In this document: positions 51,714 to 60,766 of the stretch, in pieces
Position numbering within the stretch: position 1 is the first letter of the stretch
How the letters are laid out: each line of letters opens with the position of its first letter
DNA from: Geomonas paludis
Lineage (GTDB): Bacteria; Desulfobacterota; Desulfuromonadia; Geobacterales; Geobacteraceae
Reading direction: 5' to 3'
Length of the DNA stretch: 64,000 nucleotides
NCBI RefSeq assembly: GCF_014193585.1
Contig: NZ_BLXY01000001.1
Location: forward strand, 1,297,033 to 1,361,032
Made by a program: the position numbers and the translations under genes
The notes under the pieces: model-generated
Database searches by the model: none
What the model saw: only the letters and a program-made list of their open reading frames with translations
Told to the model about the DNA's origin: nothing

Positions 51714-51874
51714 AAACCATTGGCCACGCTTGCGGGCCATAGCGCTTCAGCGCAACGGCTCGGAGCAAATCTGAGGACTTCTGAGAAAACCTGAAACCGT
51801 AACAGGCTTTAGGTTACAATCTTTTGCTTCTCTCAGATTTTCTCAGATGTTCTCCGTGGCAAATGGTTTTGAGG
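51714..51874. repeat. Inverted pair of CTCAGA-family repeats
   Basis: Long variant on the minus strand (51714-51795) facing a short-form copy on the plus strand (51831-51874). The inner CTCAGA/TCTGAG parts can pair. The plus copy ends 59 bp before the next start. Confidence 0.8.
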
Positions 51875-51933
51875 TTAGGTATAGTGTTTCCTGCCTGTTG
51901 CGGCATATCATTCCATTGATGGAGGTAGGAAAC

Positions 51934-52401
51934 ATGAAACGCCTGATTTTACTTTCGCTGGTTCTCGTGCTTGTGGTGCCCATGACTGCGTTTGCCAGTC
52001 TGGATTCGTTCCTCTCCAGCCTCAACGTTCAGGCCCGCGCCGATATGAACGGGTTCTCCGCCAAAGTGAGCGCCCAGTTCGGAGTGCCGACGGCCAAGGT
52101 CCAGATGGTGCTGCAATCGGTCCCGGAGCCGGCGGATGCCTTCATGCTGTTCCAACTGGGGCAGTTCTCGGGCAAGCCGGTGGACCAGGTTTACCAGGTA
52201 TACCAGCCCAACAAGAAAAAGGGGTGGGGCGCCATCGCCAAGGAACTGGGGATCAAGCCGGGCTCTCCCGAGTTCCATGCGCTCAAGAGGGGGGACCTGC
52301 GCCTGACCGGACAGCCGATGGGACATGGCGGACAGGAAGATGGCGGCCCGGGCAAGGGCAAAGGCAAAGGCAAAGGGCACGGCAAGGGGCACAACAAATA
52401 G
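51934..52401 (+). CDS. Secreted protein with lysine/glycine-rich tail
   Basis: GGAGGTAGG precedes the ATG; 155 residues with a signal peptide (LILLSLVLVLVVPMTAFA). The mature part, SLDSFLSSLNVQARADMNGF then FGVPTAKVQMVLQSV and KKGWGAIAKELGIKPGSPEF, is a compact helical domain. The tail is GPGKGKGKGKGHGKG. A terminator follows. Similar secreted proteins of unknown role occur in Geobacter-like genomes; I cannot assign a function. Confidence 0.7.
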   Translation: MKRLILLSLVLVLVVPMTAFASLDSFLSSLNVQARADMNGFSAKVSAQFGVPTAKVQMVLQSVPEPADAFMLFQLGQFSGKPVDQVYQVYQPNKKKGWGAIAKELGIKPGSPEFHALKRGDLRLTGQPMGHGGQEDGGPGKGKGKGKGHGKGHNK

Positions 52402-52433
52402 AGGACAATAGTCCACAAAAAAAGAATTCAATG

Positions 52434-52462
52434 AAGGCCGGAGCTCTGCCCCGGCCTTTTTT
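52434..52462 (+). terminator. Rho-independent terminator
   Basis: AAGGCCGG-n9-CCGGCCTTTTTT; 32 bp after the stop of the secreted protein. Confidence 0.9.
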
Positions 52463-52612
52463 GTGTCGTAATTGTGGCAAAAACCCCTTTTTATGGGCAA
52501 AAAAGCGCTTACGACGGTGTTTGTTCTGGTTTTTGTTGAATTCTCATGATAGCGTAAACGCTATTTTATTTTATGTATGTGGTGCATCTATCATGTCAAG
52601 GGAGGAGTGTTT

Positions 52613-55600
52613 GTGAAAAGGAGAATGGGAAAAGTCATCGCAGCACTGCTGCTCGCCGCGACGACAACTCTGGCCGCGCCGTCGGCCTGGGCCATGTCGG
52701 TCGCCAGGGTGAACGGCAGCTACAACTTCGTAAGTCAGGAGGCAGGGTTTTACGCGCCCACCGGCGGCGGGGTAAGGGATAACTTCCACGGCGGCAACGG
52801 GACGATAAACTTCAACGGTGCCGGGGCCTGTTCCCTCACCTATGTCGACCATGGTTACGAGAGCGCGGTCGGGAACTCCACGGTGGAAACCTGGACCGAT
52901 CCGGTAACGGACGCAGCCTGCACCTACACCGTGTCGCCGGCCGGGGGCATGACTATCCGCTTCCCTGACGGCGGGTCCAAGGACTTCCAGCTAAGCCAGA
53001 ACGGCAACTTGTTCATTGCAGGATCAGGCACCAGGGAGGTGGATGGCACCTACGGCACCGACTACTGGGCGGACCAGATCATTGCGGTCAAAAGCGGCAG
53101 CGGCATGAGTGCGGCATCCCTGAACGGCACGTTCCACTTCGTGAGTCAGGAGTTCGCCTTATGGCAGTCCACAGGCTCCGGCTCGTCCTATATTGCTGAC
53201 AACATTTATGGCAATACCGGAACGATCAGCTTCGACGGCAGCGGCGGCTGCAGCGTGGGCTACTCCGGGAGCACCTACGAGGTCGGGCTGACCGCTGACA
53301 GGAGCAGCGTCAACGAGTGGCCGGATGCCATGGGGCCTGTTTCCTGTAGCTACACGGTTTCTGGAACCGGGCATGTCTCGATCACCACCCCCGACGGCGG
53401 GAAGGATTTCGAGCTGAGCCCCGATGGCACAGTGCTCGTGGCCGGATCCCCGCTCCAGGAGACCTCCTCCGACGGCACCTACTATAGCGCAGACCAAGTG
53501 GTCGGCGTGAAGCAGGGAGAGAGCTTCACCTTTGCGTCCGTGGCTGGAAGGTATAACTTCGTCTACCAAGAGTCCGCCTTCTATGCCTATAACGGCAGTG
53601 TAACCGACGGCATCTTCGTCAACAACGGCTCGCTTGTCCTCGATGCCAACGGCGGGTGCACCATGAGCTACACCGGCACCATGTTCGAGGCGAACCTGGC
53701 TGCCAACTCGGGGGTTATCAGCCAGCCCGACAACGCCGGCCCCTTCCCCTGCAGTTACACCATTTCCCCCTCGGGGCACATGACCCTTGACCTGGGCGAC
53801 GGCGACGGCGGCACCTTGTGGTTCAGTGCCGACGGTAAATTTCTTCTCGGTGGCGGCCTCTTCAGTGAGACGACCGCGAATGGGACTGACTATGACGTCT
53901 TCCAGGTCTTTGCGACCAGGGGGCCTGAGGCCACCTGCGTTCAGCCCCCCACCATCACGGTCCCCGCGGCTGACGCGGATGGCAGCTACACGGTTTCATG
54001 GGGCGCCTCGACCACCAAAGGGGTCACCTACATCCTCGAGGAGTCGACTGACGCCGACTTCAACGAAAACGTGCAGTCCTACAGCACCTCCGGCGTAAGC
54101 CAAGTCGTGAACGGCAAGAGCCTCGGCAGCACCTTCTTCTACCGGGTCAAGGCGACAGCCTCGGGCTATTCCGACAGCAGCTGGAAAACTGCCGGCGCCG
54201 GATGCGCCGTTCCCGGTACCGCCCTGCCGACCCTGACCACCATCACCGTGCCGCTCGTCGACGCCGACGGCGCCTACACGGTTTCCTGGAGCGCCTCTGC
54301 CACCCCGGGCGTCACCTACGTGCTCCAGGAAGCGATCAACTCCACCTTCACCGCCGGCGTTCAGGAGGTCTACAGCGGCAGCGAAACCAGCGCCTCCATC
54401 ATCGGGGGGGTGCTGGGCGCCACCTACTACTACCGCGTCAAAACCGTGGCAGGGGGCTACAAGGACGGCCTCTGGAAGAGTTCGACCACCGGGTGCACGG
54501 TGATCGGCCCGGACGTCGCAGCCGTGGCACCGGCCGGCCTCACCGTTCCGGCGGCCGATCCGGATGGCTCCTACATCGTTTCCTGGACCGCCTCGACCAC
54601 CAAGGGGGTAAGCTACCTCCTGCAGGAGGCCACCGACGCGGACTTCACTCAGAACGTCACTGACTACATCGTGACGGGCCTCAGCAAGGCGTTCACCGGC
54701 AAGAGCCTCGGCACCACCTTCTTCTACCGCGTCAAGGCCGTGCATCCCGAATACGTCGACAGCGCCTGGAAAACCGCCGCTGCCGGTTGTGCCGTGCCGG
54801 GCACCGCGCTCCCGACGCTCACCACCCTCACCGTGCCGCCGGTCGACGCCGACGGCAGCTACACGGTTTCCTGGGGCGCCTCGGCCGTCCAGGGGGTGAC
54901 CTACGTGCTGCAGGAGGCCACTAACGCCACCTTCACCGGTGCGCAGGAGGTCTACAGTGGCAGCGATACCAGTGCCATCATCTCCGGGCACAGTGCCGGC
55001 GCGACCTATTTTTACCGCGTCAAGACCATCGAGGGGGGCTACAAGGACGGCCTCTGGAAGAGCTCGACCACAGGCTGCAAGGTCATCGGCCCGGATGTTC
55101 CGGCCGCGGCGCCGCTCACCCTTACCGTGCCGCTTGGCGACCCGGACGGCTCCTACACCGTTTCCTGGGGTGCTTCCGCCACCAAGGGGGTGACCTACCT
55201 CCTCGAGGAGGCCACCGACGCCGCCTTCACCCAGAACGTCATTGATTACCCGGTGACCGGCCTCACCAAGGCCATCTCCGGCAAGAGTCTCGCCACCACC
55301 TACTTCTACCGGGTGAAGGCGGTGCACCCCGAATACGTCGACAGCAGCTGGAAGACGGCTGCCGCAGGCTGTGCCGTACCCGGTACCATCCTGGCGACCC
55401 TGACCGGCCTGGTCGTCCCCGCCGTCGATGCCGACGGCAACTACACCGTTTCCTGGGGCGCCTCCGCCGTCCCGGGCGTCACCTACGTCCTGCAGGAGGC
55501 GACCAACGCCACCTTCACCGGCGCGCAGGAGGTGTACCGCGGCAGCGACGCCGGCGCGGCCATCACCGGGAAAAGCGTGGGCGTCACCTACTTCTACCGG

Positions 55601-56269
55601 GTCAAGGCCATTGAAGGGGGCTACAAGGACAGCGCCTGGAAGAGCCTCCCCACCGGGTGCAAAGTGATCGGTGCGGGTGTCCCGGCAGCGGCCCCGCTCA
55701 CCATCACCGTGCCGGCTTCCGATCTGGACGGTCTTTACACGGTTTCCTGGGGGGCTTCGGCCACCAAGGGGGTGACCTACATCCTCGAGGAGGCAACCGA
55801 TGCCGGCTTCACCCAGAACGTGGTAGATTACCCGGTCACCGGGATCACCAAGGCCCTCACCAAGACGCTCCCCGCCACCTTCTACTACCGCGTCAAGGCG
55901 GTGCATCCCGAGTACGCGGACAGCGCCTGGAAAACCGCCCTGGCACCGTGCCGTGCGCCGGGAACCATCATCCCCATACCGGCCACCCTGACCGTGCCGG
56001 CAACCTACACGGACGGCACCATCAGCCTGAACTGGAGCGCTGCGGCGGTACCGGGGGTGAGCTACGTGGTCCAGGAGGCGACCAACAGCACCTTCACCGC
56101 CGGCGTGCGCGAGGTCTACGCCGGGACCGATACCGCAACGGTGGTCACTGTCCTCAATGCCGGCCCGACCTACACCTACTACTACCGGGTCAAGGCTGTT
56201 GCCACCGGCTACAAGGACAGCGCCTGGAAGAGCTTCCTGGCCGGGTCCAAATACGCAGGTTTCCTGTAA
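52613..56269 (+). CDS. Large secreted protein: three N-terminal beta modules plus eight FN3-like repeats
   Basis: GTG 52613 follows GGAGGAG; 1218 residues with a signal peptide (MGKVIAALLLAATTTLAAPS). Three ~135-residue modules (VNGSYNFVSQEAGFYA, LNGTFHFVSQEFALWQ, VAGRYNFVYQESAFYA) each end with DG(T)xY-like DQ(I/V). Eight FN3-like repeats follow, alternating type A (TKGVTYILEE, HPEYVDSAWKTA, AVPGT) and type B (VPGVTYVLQEA, GYKDGLWKSS, KVIGPDV) with a ~195-residue super-period. The protein is probably exported to the surface or medium. No enzyme motif is visible. DNA of successive AB units is highly similar, implying tandem duplication. Confidence 0.85.
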   Translation: MKRRMGKVIAALLLAATTTLAAPSAWAMSVARVNGSYNFVSQEAGFYAPTGGGVRDNFHGGNGTINFNGAGACSLTYVDHGYESAVGNSTVETWTDPVTDAACTYTVSPAGGMTIRFPDGGSKDFQLSQNGNLFIAGSGTREVDGTYGTDYWADQIIAVKSGSGMSAASLNGTFHFVSQEFALWQSTGSGSSYIADNIYGNTGTISFDGSGGCSVGYSGSTYEVGLTADRSSVNEWPDAMGPVSCSYTVSGTGHVSITTPDGGKDFELSPDGTVLVAGSPLQETSSDGTYYSADQVVGVKQGESFTFASVAGRYNFVYQESAFYAYNGSVTDGIFVNNGSLVLDANGGCTMSYTGTMFEANLAANSGVISQPDNAGPFPCSYTISPSGHMTLDLGDGDGGTLWFSADGKFLLGGGLFSETTANGTDYDVFQVFATRGPEATCVQPPTITVPAADADGSYTVSWGASTTKGVTYILEESTDADFNENVQSYSTSGVSQVVNGKSLGSTFFYRVKATASGYSDSSWKTAGAGCAVPGTALPTLTTITVPLVDADGAYTVSWSASATPGVTYVLQEAINSTFTAGVQEVYSGSETSASIIGGVLGATYYYRVKTVAGGYKDGLWKSSTTGCTVIGPDVAAVAPAGLTVPAADPDGSYIVSWTASTTKGVSYLLQEATDADFTQNVTDYIVTGLSKAFTGKSLGTTFFYRVKAVHPEYVDSAWKTAAAGCAVPGTALPTLTTLTVPPVDADGSYTVSWGASAVQGVTYVLQEATNATFTGAQEVYSGSDTSAIISGHSAGATYFYRVKTIEGGYKDGLWKSSTTGCKVIGPDVPAAAPLTLTVPLGDPDGSYTVSWGASATKGVTYLLEEATDAAFTQNVIDYPVTGLTKAISGKSLATTYFYRVKAVHPEYVDSSWKTAAAGCAVPGTILATLTGLVVPAVDADGNYTVSWGASAVPGVTYVLQEATNATFTGAQEVYRGSDAGAAITGKSVGVTYFYRVKAIEGGYKDSAWKSLPTGCKVIGAGVPAAAPLTITVPASDLDGLYTVSWGASATKGVTYILEEATDAGFTQNVVDYPVTGITKALTKTLPATFYYRVKAVHPEYADSAWKTALAPCRAPGTIIPIPATLTVPATYTDGTISLNWSAAAVPGVSYVVQEATNSTFTAGVREVYAGTDTATVVTVLNAGPTYTYYYRVKAVATGYKDSAWKSFLAGSKYAGFL

Positions 56270-56323
56270 CGGCGACACCGCTCCCCCGGCGTCAGCCGGG
56301 GAGTACCTGCCGCAACAAAAGAG

Positions 56324-56354
56324 GGGCCAGGCGTTTCGCCTGGCCCGTCTTTTT
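56324..56354 (+). terminator. Rho-independent terminator
   Basis: GGGCCAGGC-GTTTC-GCCTGGCCC then GTCTTTTT. It ends the large FN3 gene; a further hairpin without T-run is at 56281-56303. Confidence 0.85.
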
Positions 56355-56376
56355 CCTTTCGCCCCTGTGACCGCTT

Positions 56377-58002
56377 TTACAGCCGGAACTGCCGCACCAG
56401 GCTTTCCAGGCTCTGGGCGCTGTGCGCCAGCTGCGACGCCGCGGCAGCGGTCTCGTTGGCGCCGCGCGCCGTGTGCTGCACCACGTCGGTGACCTGCTGC
56501 ACGTTCATGGTGATCTCGCTGGTGGTCGCGGTCTGCTCCTCGGCCGCGGTGGCGATCTGGTTCACCTGCATGGTGACCTCGCCGATCTGCTGCAGGATCA
56601 TCTGCAGCGCCTCGCCCGACTGCTGGGACGACTGGGTCCCCTTTTCCACCTCGACCACCCCCTCCTCCATGGCGCTGACCGCCGCCTTGGTTTCGTCCTG
56701 GATGGCCTTGATCATGTTGCCGATCTCCTTGGTGGCCCTGGTGGTCCGCTCCGCAAGGGCGCGCACCTCGTCAGCCACCACGGCGAAGCCGCGTCCCTGC
56801 TCGCCGGCGCGCGCCGCCTCGATGGCGGCGTTGAGCGCGAGGAGATTGGTCTGGTCGGCGATGTCCTCTATGGTGGCGATGATGTCGCCGATCTGCTCCG
56901 AGCGCGCCCCGAGGCTCTCCACCGTGGCGGCGCTGTCCTTGACCCGCTCGGCGATGCGCACCATGCCCGCTATGGTCTCCTGCACCACGTGCCCCCCCTG
57001 CGCCGCCGACTCGCTGCTCTGGCGGGAGGCCTCGGCGGCGCGGACGCAGTTTTGGGCGATATCGCCGCTGGTGGCCGCCATCTCCTCGCTGGCGACTGCC
57101 ACCGACCCGGTCTGGGAGGCGAGCTCCTCGGCGCCGGTGGCGATCTGTTCGGCGGTGGCCTTTAGCTGCTGCGATGCGGAGGCGATCTCGCTGGAGTTCT
57201 CCGATACCCTGCCGAGCATCTCGCGCAGGTTGCCGACCACCTTGCGGGCGGAGTCGGCGAGGTGCCCCAACTCGTCGTTGCCGCTCAGGGTGATGGTCAC
57301 GGTGAGGTCATTGTCAGCCAGCCGGTCGTTGACCGCGATCAGTTCCGCGACCGGGGCGGTGATGCTGTGCACGATCATCATGGCCAGCAGGACCGAGAGG
57401 ATGACGGCAAGGACCAGGAGCCCTATCACCACCATGCGCGCCTGGTCGATCATCTGCTTCGACTCTTCTCCGACCCGCACCATTTCCTTGTCCTGGTGGG
57501 AGAGCATCTTGTCCATCGCCCCGAAGTACGCACTCTGCGCCTTGCGCATGGGCCCGATCAGTTCCTGCCCCGCCTTATCCTTGTTCCCCTCCTTGAGGGT
57601 GGCAATGACGTGGTGCTGGGCTTCCTGGTAGGCCGTCCTGGCATCGATCAGCTCCTTCAGAGCCGCCTTGCCGGAGTCGCTGCGCACGGTCTTTCCAAGC
57701 TCCTCGATGCGCTTGTCGGCCGCCTGGAGGCACTCCCCGATGCGCTTCTCTTCCTTTTGCACCTCCTGCGGGTCCTGGAGGATGACCATGTTGCGCAGCC
57801 CGCGGGCCACCACGTTGACCTGGGACTTGAGGTCGTTGAGCGCCACCGTCTTGGGCCACTTGTCCTCGATCAGGGACCGGACCTTGCCGTCGAAGAGCGC
57901 CATCCTGTTGATGGAGTACCCTCCGACCACTGTCATAAGGACCACTACCACGGCAAAGGCTATCCCAAGTCTTGTGCGAAGCTTGACTCCGGAAAGGGTC
58001 AT
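56377..58002 (-). CDS. Methyl-accepting chemotaxis protein
   Basis: ATG 58002 after AGGAGG; 541 residues. N-terminal membrane helix, periplasmic four-helix bundle (4HB_MCP, residues ~35-185), second helix ([20 protein letters not shown]), HAMP and a long signalling coiled coil with the invariant hairpin tip region ([40 protein letters not shown]). It would signal to CheA/CheW. The sensed ligand is unknown; 4HB domains often bind small organic acids or redox-related cues. Confidence 0.93.
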   Translation of the reverse strand: MTLSGVKLRTRLGIAFAVVVVLMTVVGGYSINRMALFDGKVRSLIEDKWPKTVALNDLKSQVNVVARGLRNMVILQDPQEVQKEEKRIGECLQAADKRIEELGKTVRSDSGKAALKELIDARTAYQEAQHHVIATLKEGNKDKAGQELIGPMRKAQSAYFGAMDKMLSHQDKEMVRVGEESKQMIDQARMVVIGLLVLAVILSVLLAMMIVHSITAPVAELIAVNDRLADNDLTVTITLSGNDELGHLADSARKVVGNLREMLGRVSENSSEIASASQQLKATAEQIATGAEELASQTGSVAVASEEMAATSGDIAQNCVRAAEASRQSSESAAQGGHVVQETIAGMVRIAERVKDSAATVESLGARSEQIGDIIATIEDIADQTNLLALNAAIEAARAGEQGRGFAVVADEVRALAERTTRATKEIGNMIKAIQDETKAAVSAMEEGVVEVEKGTQSSQQSGEALQMILQQIGEVTMQVNQIATAAEEQTATTSEITMNVQQVTDVVQHTARGANETAAAASQLAHSAQSLESLVRQFRL

Positions 58003-58126
58003 CGTTGTTTCCTCCTGGGTTCATAGTCTCAGAGCCACATGTCGTCTTCTCTCAGACAGGATCGACATAAAGATCTGTCATCTTGAGTGAAAAACCGCCA
58101 TAGCCGGAGACTTCAGACTTTTGCAG

Positions 58127-58167
58127 TTGACTTGTCGTATGAAACACCATACTGTATTTAACAGTAT
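58127..58167 (+). promoter_or_regulatory. Promoter and palindromic operator for the permease-padR unit
   Basis: TTGACT (58127-58132), 17-bp spacer, TACTGT (58150-58155). A palindrome ATACTGT-ATTTA-ACAGTAT (58149-58167) covers the -10 box. The padR gene at the end of the unit is the natural candidate to bind it. Confidence 0.65.
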
Positions 58168-58200
58168 TGCGTGCACGGGTTGACAGTGGAGGAAGAAGTC

Positions 58201-58674
58201 ATGATGTCGGCAGTTTTGTACGGCGGGACGGTGTTGGCAGTGCTGGTATCCTGGCGGCTGGACCCCGAGAAGACGAAGCGGGCCCTGCGCATCGGCGCGA
58301 AGTCGCTGCACGGGCTGGCCCCGCGCATCCTGGGCATGGTGGCCCTGGTCGGGCTGGTGCTCGCCCTGGTCCCGCCGGAGGCGATCAGGAAGCTGTTCAG
58401 CCATGGCGGAATAGGGGGCTTCAGCCTGGTGGCAGCCATCGGCTCCATCGTGACCATGCCGGCACCGATCGCCTTCGCGCTGGTGGGTTCGCTGTTCAAG
58501 CTGGGGGCCGCCCCAGCCAGCCTGGCCACCTTCGTCACCACGCTGACCATGGTGGGGGTCATGACCGCACCCATGGAGATCTCGTGCTTCGGCAAACGCT
58601 TCACGCTGCTGCGGCAGGCCTTGAGCTTCGTGGTGGCCATCGTCATCGGACTGGCCATGGGGGTGCTGCTATGA
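58201..58674 (+). CDS. Permease (COG0701/DUF318-like), first half
   Basis: ATG 58201 with GGAGGAAG upstream; 157 residues and about five membrane segments, including FSLVAAIGSIVTMPAPIAFA and ASLATFVTTLTMVGVMTAPM. This corresponds to one half of COG0701 permeases (ArsP-like/DUF318), which normally are single proteins of ~320 residues. The stop overlaps the next start (ATGA). Substrate unknown; relatives export organoarsenicals or other small compounds. Confidence 0.7.
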   Translation: MMSAVLYGGTVLAVLVSWRLDPEKTKRALRIGAKSLHGLAPRILGMVALVGLVLALVPPEAIRKLFSHGGIGGFSLVAAIGSIVTMPAPIAFALVGSLFKLGAAPASLATFVTTLTMVGVMTAPMEISCFGKRFTLLRQALSFVVAIVIGLAMGVLL

Positions 58675-59201
58675 GGGAAAAACTGGTCGACTACCGGCTC
58701 TTTTTCGTCGTGCTCGCCGCCAACCTGGCCCTTTCTTGGTGGCAGCCGGAGACGGCGCGGCTGGCCGCGCTCAATTCCAGCGGGTTTCTCCTGGAGGTGC
58801 TCGCGATAGTGCCGCCGGTCATGGTGCTCATGGGGCTTTTGGACGTCTGGGTGCCGCGCCGGCTGGTAGAAGCGCACCTGGGACCGGATTCGGGTGCGCT
58901 GGGCGCGGGGGTCGCCATGCTGCTGGGGACCGCGGCCGCCGGTCCGCTGTATGCCGCCTTCCCGGTGGCGGTCTCGCTCCGGAAAAAGGGGGCGCGCCTG
59001 GCCAACATCGTCATCTTTTTGGGGACCTGGGGCGCCATCAAGATCCCCATGATACTGATGGAGAGCAGTTTCATCAGCCTGCGTTTCGCCCTGCTGCGGC
59101 TTGTGCTCACTGTCCCCTGTATCCTCGCCTGTGGCTACCTGATGGAGCGGCTCCTGCCGGAACGGGAGCTCGAGGAAGAAACCGGCGCCGCCCAGGCCTG
59201 A
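58671..59201 (+). CDS. Permease (COG0701/DUF318-like), second half
   Basis: ATGA overlap with the first half; 176 residues. Membrane segments include GTAAAGPLYAAFPVAVSLRK and LGTWGAIKIPMILMESSFIS, matching the repeat unit seen in COG0701 proteins. Together with the previous gene it would make a two-subunit carrier. Each half carries one pseudo-symmetric repeat, so the split falls where the ancestral fusion joint is expected. Confidence 0.72.
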   Translation: MREKLVDYRLFFVVLAANLALSWWQPETARLAALNSSGFLLEVLAIVPPVMVLMGLLDVWVPRRLVEAHLGPDSGALGAGVAMLLGTAAAGPLYAAFPVAVSLRKKGARLANIVIFLGTWGAIKIPMILMESSFISLRFALLRLVLTVPCILACGYLMERLLPERELEEETGAAQA

Positions 59202-59246
59202 GCGCGCCTTCCCTGCCTGAGAGTTGTGACCGAGAAAGGAACCGAG

Positions 59247-59600
59247 ATGCCTCCCAGAAGAAAGCAACAGTACCGACACCTCCCGGCCTTCATCCTGCTT
59301 GCCCTGGCCGAGGAACCGATTCACGGCGGCGCCGTCCTCAACGTGCTGTCCCAGCGCATCCCGCTCTTCAAGCCGGACAGCGCCGCCGTCTACCGCACCC
59401 TGCAGCAGCTCGAGGACGAGGCCCAGGTAGTGTCCAGCTGGGATACCAGCGGCAGCGGCCCGGCACGCAGGGTGTACCGGCTGACGCAAGCGGGGTGGGA
59501 CAAGCTGGAGGGATGGCGCGAAGACATCGAGATGCGCATGGCGAACCTGCGCTACTTCCTCGATACCTATGCGGAAATCAGAAGTCACAGGAAGGTGTGA
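59247..59600 (+). CDS. PadR-family transcriptional regulator
   Basis: ATG 59247 (MPPRRKQQYRHLPAFILLAL) with AAGGA upstream; GTG 59226 is an alternative. ~117 residues. The winged helix is typical of PadR: AEEPIHGGAVLNVLSQRIPL, PDSAAVYRTLQQLEDEAQVV, then ARRVYRLTQAG and a C-terminal dimerisation helix. Lying at the end of the permease unit and matched by a palindrome over that unit's promoter, it probably represses itself and the permease. Confidence 0.85.
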   Translation: MPPRRKQQYRHLPAFILLALAEEPIHGGAVLNVLSQRIPLFKPDSAAVYRTLQQLEDEAQVVSSWDTSGSGPARRVYRLTQAGWDKLEGWREDIEMRMANLRYFLDTYAEIRSHRKV

Positions 59601-59666
59601 ATAACGCTGCTGATAGAACCCCAGCGTATCAGAGAGTGCGCAGGTGCGAGATCATCATGCCGGCTC

Positions 59667-59694
59667 TTGACAGTGGCCAAGCTGCTGCTAGTCT
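59667..59694 (+). promoter_or_regulatory. Possible promoter of the LuxR-type gene
   Basis: TTGACA (59667-59672), 16-bp spacer, TAGTCT (59689-59694), 76 bp before the start. Confidence 0.35.
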
Positions 59695-59769
59695 GGTGAG
59701 CGTCGCGCGTATGCGGTTTGGGATCAGGAAGAGCCGGGCAGATGCCTGATACTTGGTAGGAGGTGCGCT

Positions 59770-60474
59770 ATGAGTGAAGATTCCCTCGCCAATAGCACCG
59801 ATTCTCGAGTAGTGATCGTCGGCCCCAACCATTTTCAGAACACCCTCCTGGCCACTTTCATTGAAAATTACAGCATCTGCAGCTGCTGCGTCATGGACAG
59901 CCTGGACAGCTTCATCCTCTGCCATCAGCAGACCTTCCCCTGCCGCATCGCCCTGCTCTACGACTGTTTTCATCTGCAGCAAAAGGCGCTGAGCGAATCC
60001 CTGCAGCTCAAAATGGGCCAACTCCCCTGTGAGATCTCACTGGTGCTCTTCAACCTCGACCGGCAGGCCAGGATAGAGAAACAGGCCATCGAGGTCGGGG
60101 TCCAAGGGTTCTTCTATGCCGAGGATTCGGTGCAGACCGTGTTGAAGGGGTTGGCGGCGATCTTCGAGGGGGGGCTGTGGATCTCGCGCCAGATGATGAC
60201 CGAGGTGATCCTGGAGCACGGTTTCGCCCACCGACGCAGAAAGGTCGTCGCGCACGACATGGTGCAGCACAGTCTGACCCACCGCGAGGTCGAGATCCTG
60301 GGGCTGCTCTCTGCGGGCGCCACCAACAAGTGCATCTCGGACACCCTTTTCATAAGCCCCCACACCGTGCGCACCCACCTCAACAACATCTTCCGCAAGA
60401 TCAACGTCTCCAGCCGGCTCGAGGCCGCGGTCTGGGCGGCTGATTCCCTTTTCCTGCCCCAGTACCGGAACTGA
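59770..60474 (+). CDS. LuxR-family response regulator-like protein (CsgD-like)
   Basis: GGTAGGAGG precedes the ATG; 234 residues. The N-terminal ~140 residues look like a receiver fold (VVIVGPNHFQNTLLATFIEN) but the acidic pocket is incomplete (no clear DD pair and the phospho-Asp position is not obvious), as in CsgD-type atypical receivers. The C-terminal HTH is LTHREVEILGLLSAGATNKC then ISPHTVRTHLNNIFRKINVS. Probably controls surface or exopolysaccharide traits; targets unknown. Confidence 0.82.
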   Translation: MSEDSLANSTDSRVVIVGPNHFQNTLLATFIENYSICSCCVMDSLDSFILCHQQTFPCRIALLYDCFHLQQKALSESLQLKMGQLPCEISLVLFNLDRQARIEKQAIEVGVQGFFYAEDSVQTVLKGLAAIFEGGLWISRQMMTEVILEHGFAHRRRKVVAHDMVQHSLTHREVEILGLLSAGATNKCISDTLFISPHTVRTHLNNIFRKINVSSRLEAAVWAADSLFLPQYRN

Positions 60475-60766
60475 AGATTGCCCGCCCCATGGCGCGTAGG
60501 AAACTGGCGCGGCTACGTCATCCTGCGTAGGAGCCGGGGGGGAGCAATATACCGCAGCAAATACTCCAATCCTCGTATTTATTCCTCTTGAAGCCTGGAT
60601 GTACAATCGGCCCAGTAACATCAGCAGCGTCTGTCGCCACCTTGCGGAGGGAGCCTCCAACGCAAAGAACAGCATGAAACCTTGATGTCTTCAGCACTTG
60701 ATATGCCTCTATTTTGGGACGGCAGCGCATGGTCGCCGGGAACACCAAAAGAGACAGGAGGATGCC
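60475..60766. other. Intergenic gap, no gene found
   Basis: 292 bp between the LuxR-type and subtilase genes. No repeat of the window's families and no convincing open frame. The stretch AGGAGG at 60757-60762 is the ribosome site of the next gene. Confidence 0.5.

Noticed and set aside
53996-56278. 760-residue open frame on the minus strand
   Set aside because: Antisense to the FN3-repeat gene; its own repeats simply mirror those of the true gene.
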